Source of the DNA: an uncultured Collinsella sp.
GTDB lineage: Bacteria > Actinomycetota > Coriobacteriia > Coriobacteriales > Coriobacteriaceae
Length of the DNA: 8,563 bases
Direction: 5' to 3'
Assembly: GCA_937997605.1 (NCBI GenBank)
Contig: CALLFD010000214.1
Span: 1 to 8,563, forward strand
Part shown: positions 1 through 4,072 of the stretch, piece after piece
Position numbering within the stretch: the first letter of the stretch is position 1
Layout: each line of letters begins with the position of its first letter
Position numbers and translations under genes: made by a program
Notes under the pieces: model-generated
Told to the model about the DNA's origin: nothing
The model's input: only the letters and a program-made list of their open reading frames with translations
The model's database searches: none

Positions 1-389
1 TGGACTTCTGCGAGGCTGGCGACAACGTCGGTCTGCTGCTCCGCGGCATCAAGCGTGAGGACATCGAGCGCGGCCAGGTTCTCTGCAAGCCCGGTTCGGT
101 TACCCCGCACACCAAGTTCACCGGTGAGATCTACGTTCTGACCAAGGAGGAGGGCGGCCGTCACACCCCGTTCTTCGATGGTTATCGTCCTCAGTTCTAC
201 TTCCGTACCACTGACGTTACCGGTACGGTCAAGCTCCCCGAGGGCACCGAGATGGCTATGCCTGGTGACCACATCACCATCGAGGGCGACCTCATCCACC
301 CGATCGCCATGGAGGAGGGCCTGCGCTTCGCTATTCGCGAGGGTGGCCACACCGTCGGTTCGGGCATCGTCTCCACGATCATTGAGTAA
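1..389 (+). CDS. tuf: Elongation factor Tu, C-terminal part (5' end outside window)
   Basis: EF-Tu is the GTPase that carries aminoacyl-tRNA to the ribosomal A site in the cytoplasm. Only the last 128 or so codons are present, with the frame beginning at base 3 and ending in TAA at 387-389. They cover the end of domain 2 (GDNVGLLLRGIKREDIERGQV) and all of barrel domain 3, including the near-invariant stretches RHTPFFDGYRPQFYFRTTDV, MPGDHI and LRFAIREGGHTVGSG. The GTP-binding domain is outside the window. The protein ends in STIIE, a normal EF-Tu terminus with no sign of truncation. A strong factor-independent terminator follows 28 bases after the stop, so tuf closes the upstream transcription unit and is not cotranscribed with rpmG. 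Identification is essentially certain from sequence conservation. Confidence 0.98.
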   Translation, partial: DFCEAGDNVGLLLRGIKREDIERGQVLCKPGSVTPHTKFTGEIYVLTKEEGGRHTPFFDGYRPQFYFRTTDVTGTVKLPEGTEMAMPGDHITIEGDLIHPIAMEEGLRFAIREGGHTVGSGIVSTIIE

Positions 390-414
390 ATTAGCTCTTT
401 GATATAGCTGACTT

Positions 415-452
415 AGAGAACCCGGCACTTATATGGGTGCCGGGTTCTTTTC
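415..452 (+). terminator. Rho-independent terminator of tuf
   Basis: There is a perfect 11-bp stem, 418-428 (GAACCCGGCAC) with 437-447 (GTGCCGGGTTC), around an 8-nt loop. It can be extended outward by A417-T448, a G-T wobble and A415-T450, and it runs into TTTT at 448-451. The GC-rich stem, compact loop and U-tract are a textbook intrinsic terminator ending the tuf transcript. Confidence 0.93.
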
Positions 453-593
453 TGCAATGGATATTGAGCCGTTGCTGGTGTCGAGAGGATCGATAATGGT
501 CCTGAGTGCACCGTCGATTAGATCTCGTTGGCTCCATTGATGTGTTCCAAATATGAATGGGTTCACCGAGAACCAATTGATTCGAGGTTTTCG
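452..593. other. Intergenic region between tuf terminator and rpmG promoter, no gene seen
   Basis: About 140 bases have no convincing coding frame. The only notable structure is a small 5-bp hairpin, 560-564 with 570-574. A GATAAT at 492-497 resembles a -10 box but has no properly spaced -35. An antisense frame across this region also runs through the tuf terminator hairpin, so I did not call it. Confidence 0.5.
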
Positions 594-623
594 TTGACAG
601 CACTTACGTAGAGCTGATAAAGT
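594..623 (+). promoter_or_regulatory. Probable sigma-A-type promoter for the rpmG-tRNA-Trp-secE-nusG unit
   Basis: A perfect -35 hexamer TTGACA lies at 594-599. The downstream AT-rich stretch GATAAAGT offers two -10 choices: GATAAA at 616-621 (16-bp spacer) or TAAAGT at 618-623 (18-bp spacer), each matching 4 of 6 consensus positions. It lies about 45-75 bases upstream of the rpmG start and downstream of the tuf terminator, where a new transcription unit must begin. The -35 is convincing; the exact -10 and start site are not resolved. Confidence 0.65.
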
Positions 624-668
624 ATCAACTCGTGCCCGTACGGGGCGGAAATGAAAGGTTCAGGATAC

Positions 669-818
669 ATGCGTACTCTAGTTACTCTTGCGTGCACTGA
701 GTGCAAGCGCCGCAACTATACGACCACCAAGAACAAGTCCACCATGCCTGATCGTATGGAGATCAAGAAGTATTGCCCCTGGTGCCGTCACCACACGCTG
801 CACAAAGAGACTCGCTAG
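669..818 (+). CDS. rpmG: 50S ribosomal protein L33 (zinc-ribbon, four-cysteine type)
   Basis: L33 is a small protein of the large ribosomal subunit, near the E site. This 49-codon gene encodes a protein starting MRTLVTLACTECKRRNY and ending HTLHKETR, with the family core NYTTTKNK. Two CxxC pairs (C9/C12 and C36/C39) make it the zinc-binding C+ form; the paralogous C- form lacks them. An ATG at 651 is also in frame, but it would add six residues atypical of the family, whereas GAAAGG at 653-658 sits 10 bases before the ATG at 669, so 669 is preferred. The stop is TAG at 816-818, and tRNA-Trp follows 13 bases later on the same probable transcript. The gene is short, but the family match is unmistakable. 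Confidence 0.95.
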   Translation: MRTLVTLACTECKRRNYTTTKNKSTMPDRMEIKKYCPWCRHHTLHKETR

Positions 819-831
819 TCTCTAGTCACAT

Positions 832-907
832 ACGCCAGTAGTTCAATTGGTAGAGCATCGGTCTCCAAAACCGAGTGTTGAGGGTTCGAGTCCTTCCTGG
901 CGTGCCA
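832..907 (+). tRNA. tRNA-Trp (anticodon CCA)
   Basis: The full cloverleaf folds by eye. The acceptor stem is 832-838 with 897-903 (7 perfect pairs). The D stem is 841-844 with 853-856. The anticodon stem is 858-862 with 870-874, closing a loop with CCA at 865-867. The T stem is 880-884 with 892-896 around TTCGAGT. The discriminator base is G904, as expected for tryptophan tRNA, and the 3' CCA is encoded at 905-907. It sits between rpmG and secE, a conserved neighbourhood in many bacteria, and is probably released from an rpmG-containing transcript by RNase P and 3' processing. Confidence 0.97.
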
Positions 908-916
908 GTCATTATT

Positions 917-948
917 CCGTAAGCTCCCATTTGGGGGCTTACGGTTTA
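917..948 (+). terminator. Terminator-like hairpin between tRNA-Trp and secE
   Basis: The 12-bp stem is 917-928 (CCGTAAGCTCCC) with 933-944, with one T-G wobble and a 4-nt loop. It is followed only by TTT and then ACT. The stem is strong but the U-tract is short, so it may be a partial terminator that lowers secE-nusG expression, or a structure guiding 3' processing of the tRNA. A TATAAG at 955-960 could be a -10 for secE, but no -35 of quality goes with it. Confidence 0.55.
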
Positions 949-983
949 CTCATGTATAAGCGCATTGCGCGGAGGTAACCCAA

Positions 984-1322
984 ATGGCCAACAAGAAGAA
1001 CAAGAAGAAGGCCCAGCAGCAGGCGTCTGCCAACAACGCTGCCGCCAACTCCAAGGTTGAGGCCAAGAAGGCCGTTGCCAAGAAGAACGAGAAGGCTGCG
1101 AAGTCCAAGAAGAACGAGAAGCCCGGTTTCTTCGCCCGCACCAAGAAGTATTTCGCTTCGGTCAAGTCCGAAATGAAGCGTGTCACGTGGCCCGATAAGA
1201 AGGAGCTCGTGAACTACTCGGTCGTCGTTTGCGCTTCTCTGGTCGTCGTCGGCGTCGTCATCGCTCTGCTCGATGCTGGCTTTGGCGAGGCTCTTGCTCT
1301 GTTCTCTGGATTGAGGGGCTAA
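984..1322 (+). CDS. secE: Preprotein translocase subunit SecE
   Basis: SecE is the essential clamp of the SecYEG protein-conducting channel in the cytoplasmic membrane. The 112-residue protein has a lysine- and alanine-rich, presumably disordered cytosolic extension (residues 1-45). The conserved amphipathic stretch KSEMKRVTWPDKKEL follows at 61-75, then one transmembrane helix at about 78-97. This is the common single-span form; E. coli SecE has three spans. The start is set by GGAGGT at 971-976, 7 bases before the ATG. The stop TAA at 1320-1322 is only 3 bases before nusG, and the nusG ribosome-binding site GAGGGG lies inside the last secE codons, so the two are tightly linked. The low-complexity N-terminus is usual for actinobacterial SecE. 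Identification is firm. Confidence 0.95.
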   Translation: MANKKNKKKAQQQASANNAAANSKVEAKKAVAKKNEKAAKSKKNEKPGFFARTKKYFASVKSEMKRVTWPDKKELVNYSVVVCASLVVVGVVIALLDAGFGEALALFSGLRG

Positions 1323-1325
1323 ACC

Positions 1326-1862
1326 ATGTCTAAGCGTTGGTACGTCGTTCACACTTACTCTGGATACGAGAACCGCGTAAAGTCCGATCTCGAGCATCGT
1401 ATCGAGACCATGGGCATGCAGGACCGTATCTTTGATATCGAGATTCCTATGGAGCGCGTCACCGAGATCAAAGAGGGTGGCAAGCGCGAGACCAAGGATT
1501 CCAAGATTTTCCCGGGTTATGTCCTGGTCCGCATGGAGATGGATGACGATGCGTGGACGTGTGTTCGCAACACGCCCGGTGTCACCGGTTTCCTGGGCGG
1601 CAATGGCAAGCCCGCTCCGCTTTCTCGCGACGAGTACAATAAGATGACTCGTCGTCCCGGTAAGGGCGATTCGCCCAAGCGCACCTCGGTTGATATTGAG
1701 GTCGGTACGTCCGTCCGTGTCACCGATGGCCCGCTTACCGACTTTGATGGCAAGGTCTCCGAGGTTAACACTGAGGCAGGCAAGCTCAAGGTCACGCTGA
1801 TGATCTTTGGCCGTGAGACGCCGGTCGAGCTCGACTTTAACCAGGTCGCTGTCATCGCTTAA
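1326..1862 (+). CDS. nusG: Transcription termination/antitermination factor NusG
   Basis: NusG binds the RNA polymerase clamp through its N-terminal NGN domain, affecting pausing and processivity, and contacts ribosomal protein S10 or Rho through its C-terminal KOW domain. The 178-residue product shows both. The NGN domain (about 3-110) opens with KRWYVVHTYSGYE and includes FPGYVLV at 62-68 and NTPGVTGFLG at 82-91. After a basic linker (RRPGKGDSPKR) comes the KOW domain (about 124-178), with VRVTDGPLTDFDGKV and the family ending VELDFNQV. The length is typical of bacterial NusG, with no large insertion. It follows secE by 3 bases, the near-universal secE-nusG pair, and precedes rplK by 120 bases. 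Confidence 0.97.
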   Translation: MSKRWYVVHTYSGYENRVKSDLEHRIETMGMQDRIFDIEIPMERVTEIKEGGKRETKDSKIFPGYVLVRMEMDDDAWTCVRNTPGVTGFLGGNGKPAPLSRDEYNKMTRRPGKGDSPKRTSVDIEVGTSVRVTDGPLTDFDGKVSEVNTEAGKLKVTLMIFGRETPVELDFNQVAVIA

Positions 1863-1982
1863 GTTTTCGTCCGTTCGCGCGAGCGTGCTTCTTCTGTGAC
1901 TGCTCATCTCAGGAGTGCTTCTAACACGTGCGTGCTTACGATATAGCAAGTACTTCACACTCGTGATTCGAAAGGAATGACC

Positions 1983-2411
1983 ATGGCTGAGAAGAAGGTT
2001 GCCAACGTCATTAAGCTCCAGATTCCTGCTGGTGCAGCTAACCCCGCTCCTCCCGTCGGCCCCGCCCTGGGCGCTGCTGGCGTGAACATCATGCAGTTCT
2101 GCCAGGCTTTTAATGCCGAGACGCAGGACAAGAAGGGCGACATCATCCCCGTTGAGATCACTGTCTACGAGGATAAGTCCTTCTCCTTCATCACCAAGAC
2201 CCCGCCGGCGGCTCACCTCATCAAGAAGGAGCTGAACCTCAAGTCTGGTTCCGCTAAGCCCCAGGCCGACAAGGTTGGTCAGCTCTCCCAGGAGCAGCTC
2301 ACCAAGATCGCCGAGATCAAGATGCCGGACCTCAATGCCAACGACATTGACGCCGCCAAGAAGATCATCGCCGGTACTGCCCGTTCCATGGGCGTCACCA
2401 TCGCTGAGTAG
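1983..2411 (+). CDS. rplK: 50S ribosomal protein L11
   Basis: L11 binds the GTPase-associated region of 23S rRNA, takes part in factor function and stringent RelA activation, and forms part of the thiostrepton site. The 142-residue protein has the proline-rich N-terminal domain (KLQIPAGAANPAPPVGPALG at 11-30, then GVNIMQFCQAFNA) and the rRNA-binding C-terminal domain (about 75-142, ending DIDAAKKIIAGTARSMGVTIAE). An in-frame ATG at 1977 directly abuts the ribosome-binding site GAAAGGA (1970-1976). The ATG at 1983 has a proper 6-base spacing and gives the family-standard MAEKKV start, so it is chosen. The 120-base gap after nusG holds no gene. TATAGC at 1942-1947 is a weak -10 candidate with no good -35, so cotranscription with nusG is likely. 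Confidence 0.96.
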   Translation: MAEKKVANVIKLQIPAGAANPAPPVGPALGAAGVNIMQFCQAFNAETQDKKGDIIPVEITVYEDKSFSFITKTPPAAHLIKKELNLKSGSAKPQADKVGQLSQEQLTKIAEIKMPDLNANDIDAAKKIIAGTARSMGVTIAE

Positions 2412-2432
2412 CGATTTCTTTAGGTAATGACT

Positions 2433-2478
2433 GGTGCTCCGGCCGGGGCGCCCGTTGAATGTGTGCAATAGGGCACAC
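2433..2478 (+). promoter_or_regulatory. Two consecutive hairpins in the rplK-rplA spacer
   Basis: Two stems lie in the 117-base spacer. The first pairs 2433-2440 with 2445-2452 (8 bp with two G-T pairs, 4-nt loop GGCC). The second pairs GTGTGC at 2461-2466 with GCACAC at 2473-2478 around a 6-nt loop. Neither is followed by a T-run, so they do not look like complete terminators. They could protect or process the mRNA or help present the adjacent L1-like site. A function is not demonstrated. Confidence 0.4.
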
Positions 2479-2485
2479 GATACGA

Positions 2486-2520
2486 TGTGGGAGGGCTCAC
2501 GCCCGTTTAACCACAGGAGG
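2486..2520 (+). promoter_or_regulatory. Putative L1-binding autoregulatory site overlapping the rplA ribosome-binding site
   Basis: A lower helix 2486-2490 (TGTGG) pairs with 2511-2515 (CCACA). An asymmetric internal loop follows, GA (2491-2492) opposite GTTTAA (2505-2510). The upper helix 2493-2496 (GGGC) pairs with 2501-2504 (GCCC). Known L1 sites in 23S rRNA and in L1-controlled mRNAs share this plan: a lower helix, GA, a GC-rich helix, then an A-rich 3' side. The lower helix ends at A2515, the first base of the Shine-Dalgarno AGGAGG (2515-2520), so bound L1 would be expected to block initiation on rplA. The fold is seen directly; L1 binding is inferred. Confidence 0.5.
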
Positions 2521-2528
2521 TAATGCAC

Positions 2529-3236
2529 ATGGCTAAGCATGGTAAGAGCTATAACGCCGCTGCCGAGAAGATTGACCGCGCCACGCTCTACACCCCCCTT
2601 CAGGCTGCCAAGCTCATCAAGGAGCTCGACACCGCCAAGTTCGACGAGACCGTCGAGGCCCACTTCCGTCTGGGCGTCGATACTCGTAAGGCCGACCAGA
2701 ACATCCGTGGTTCCATCTCCCTGCCCCACGGCACCGGCAAGACCGTTCGTGTTGCCGTCTTCGCCGAGGGCGAGAAGGCCCGCGAGGCCGAGGCTGCCGG
2801 CGCCGACATCATCGGTTCCGACGAGCTCGTCGCCCAGATCCAGAAGGGCGAGATCAACTTCGACGCCGCTATCGCTACGCCGAACATGATGGCCAAGGTT
2901 GGCCGCATCGGTAAGATCCTTGGTCCCCGTGGCCTCATGCCGAACCCCAAGCTCGGCACTGTGACCATGGACGTCGCCAAGATGGTCTCCGAGCTCAAGG
3001 CCGGCCGCGTTGAGTATCGCGCCGATCGCTATGGCATCTGCCACGTGCCCCTGGGCAAGAAGTCCTTCTCTGAGCAGCAGCTCGTCGAGAACTACGCTGC
3101 CCTGTACACCGAGATCCTGCGCGTCAAGCCCTCTTCTGCTAAGGGCAAGTACGTCAAGTCCATCTCTGTGTCTTCCACCATGGGCCCTGGCGTCAAGGTC
3201 GATCCCGCTGTCCAGCGTGACTTCCTGGCTGAGTAA
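2529..3236 (+). CDS. rplA: 50S ribosomal protein L1
   Basis: L1 forms the mobile L1 stalk of the large subunit at the E site and is a classical translational repressor of its own operon. The 235-residue protein has the usual length. Its signature KILGPRGLMPNPKLGTV lies at about 129-145, in the second domain, and the conserved end STMGPGVKVD is present. An in-frame ATG at 2523 is only 2 bases after AGGAGG (2515-2520). The ATG at 2529 is 8 bases after it and gives the normal MAKHGKSY start, so it is used. The leader carries an L1-type fold at the ribosome-binding site. After the TAA there is a strong terminator; rplJ and rplL do not follow, unlike the common rplKAJL order. Confidence 0.97.
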   Translation: MAKHGKSYNAAAEKIDRATLYTPLQAAKLIKELDTAKFDETVEAHFRLGVDTRKADQNIRGSISLPHGTGKTVRVAVFAEGEKAREAEAAGADIIGSDELVAQIQKGEINFDAAIATPNMMAKVGRIGKILGPRGLMPNPKLGTVTMDVAKMVSELKAGRVEYRADRYGICHVPLGKKSFSEQQLVENYAALYTEILRVKPSSAKGKYVKSISVSSTMGPGVKVDPAVQRDFLAE

Positions 3237-3272
3237 CTGCTAGTTACTGCCTGAGCAAAGCAAGCATTGCTA

Positions 3273-3311
3273 AAGAAACCCGGTTCTGCCTCGTGCAGGA
3301 CCGGGTTTCTT
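3273..3311. terminator. Bidirectional terminator between rplA and the - strand phosphoesterase gene
   Basis: The 17-bp stem is 3273-3289 (AAAGAAACCCGGTTCTGC minus its first base) with 3295-3311, with one T-G wobble and a 5-nt loop. A-rich bases on the left arm and GTTTCTT on the right arm give a U-rich 3' side in both directions. It lies between the rplA stop (3236) and the convergent phosphoesterase stop (3362), so it can serve both transcription units. Confidence 0.88.
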
Positions 3312-3323
3312 GCTACCGCGCCC

Positions 3324-3364
3324 AAACCACCACAAAGGGGACAGTGTCCTCTTTGTGGTGGTTA
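3324..3364. repeat. Palindromic intergenic repeat, copy 1 (at the phosphoesterase stop codon)
   Basis: A near-perfect 18-bp inverted repeat spans 3325-3363, with arms AACCACCACAAAGG and its complement and a 3-nt loop. It is clearly related to the element at 6041-6080: both have ACCAC, CAAAG, TGTCC and CTTTG-GGTGGTT in the same order. On the - strand it begins with the TAA stop of the phosphoesterase gene. It resembles REP-type dyads with GGGGACA cores; no transposase is in the window. It could also fold in RNA as a 3'-end-stabilising hairpin. Confidence 0.75.
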
Positions 3365-4072
3365 CCAGGGTGTTCTGGCTGTTGAGGACTCGATGGCTTC
3401 GTGGCGTTTGAGCTCGCGGCGCATGGTTTGTGAGTTGAGCCAGGCTGCTTGCCAGCCGCGGATGGGGTAGTGCGTCTGGTCGAGCTCAAACTGCGTATAG
3501 CCGCAGGCGTTGATGATCGTCGTTCCACACACATGCTGCCGCTCGCGCTGAAAATCGTAACCGTAGCTTTGGTGTACATGCCCATGCACCATGTAGTCGA
3601 CCCCCCAGGACTCAAGCGCCGTGTTAAAGCACTTAAACCCTCGATGCGGCAGATCGTCCAGATCACCCATACCGGCGGCGGGTGCATGGGTAAGCAGAAT
3701 GTCGCACCCGCCGACCATCCTAACCTTACGCGACAGCTTACGCATGCGCTTGGACATCTCGCGTTCGGTGTACATGTTGGCGCCGTCGCGATAACGCATG
3801 GACCCGCCAAGGCCCGCAATGCGAATCCCTCGGTACGTGTACACGCTGTCCTCTACGCAGATACATCCGCCCGGTGCATGACGTGCGTAGCGGTCATCGT
3901 GATTGCCGCGCACGTAGATGAGCGGTTTGTTGATGACCGTGACCAAAAACTCAAGATAGTCCGGGTCCAGATCGCCGGCGGACAAAATCAGGTCGACTCC
4001 CTCAAAGCGTTCCTTGCGAAAGCACTCCCAAAGGCATCGTTCTTCGGTATCGGCTATGGCAAGGATTTTCAT
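3362..4072 (-). CDS. Calcineurin-like metallophosphoesterase, coupled to the BMP-domain gene
   Basis: This is a 236-residue soluble protein with the metallophosphoesterase core, a two-metal phosphodiester or phosphomonoester hydrolase fold; the substrate is unknown. Motifs in order: ADTE at 7-10 where D-x-H is usual, GD at 33-34, GNHDD at 56-60, THAP at 128-131 and GHVH at 164-167. Thus all metal-binding motifs are present except that the first His is Glu (D8-x-E10). There is no signal peptide or membrane span, so it should act in the cytoplasm. Its ATG overlaps the TGA of the upstream gene as ATGA, and no Shine-Dalgarno sequence is visible before it, so translation probably depends on the upstream gene. 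The TAA stop lies in the palindromic repeat, then the shared terminator. The fold is firm; the specificity is open. Confidence 0.9.
   Translation of the reverse strand: MKILAIADTEERCLWECFRKERFEGVDLILSAGDLDPDYLEFLVTVINKPLIYVRGNHDDRYARHAPGGCICVEDSVYTYRGIRIAGLGGSMRYRDGANMYTEREMSKRMRKLSRKVRMVGGCDILLTHAPAAGMGDLDDLPHRGFKCFNTALESWGVDYMVHGHVHQSYGYDFQRERQHVCGTTIINACGYTQFELDQTHYPIRGWQAAWLNSQTMRRELKRHEAIESSTARTPW

Noticed and set aside
484..500. GATAAT as an alternative -10 box upstream of rpmG
   Set aside because: No -35 lies at 16-18 bp; the nearest TTGA-like hexamers are 14 or 22 bp away, and the TTGACA at 594 is far better placed.
391..603. A 70-codon - strand frame between tuf and rpmG
   Set aside because: It runs through the tuf terminator hairpin and the rpmG -35 box, and its translation looks like no protein family.
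1863..1982. Possible rplK promoter or leader regulatory structure in the nusG-rplK gap
   Set aside because: TATAGC at 1942-1947 has only a 3-of-6 -35 at proper spacing, and I found no stable hairpin or L1-like fold there.
939..3044. A 701-codon open frame on the - strand opposite secE, nusG, rplK and rplA
   Set aside because: It is a mirror of the biased codon use of highly expressed ribosomal genes. It crosses their spacers and regulatory hairpins, has no recognisable domain, and lies opposite four certain genes.
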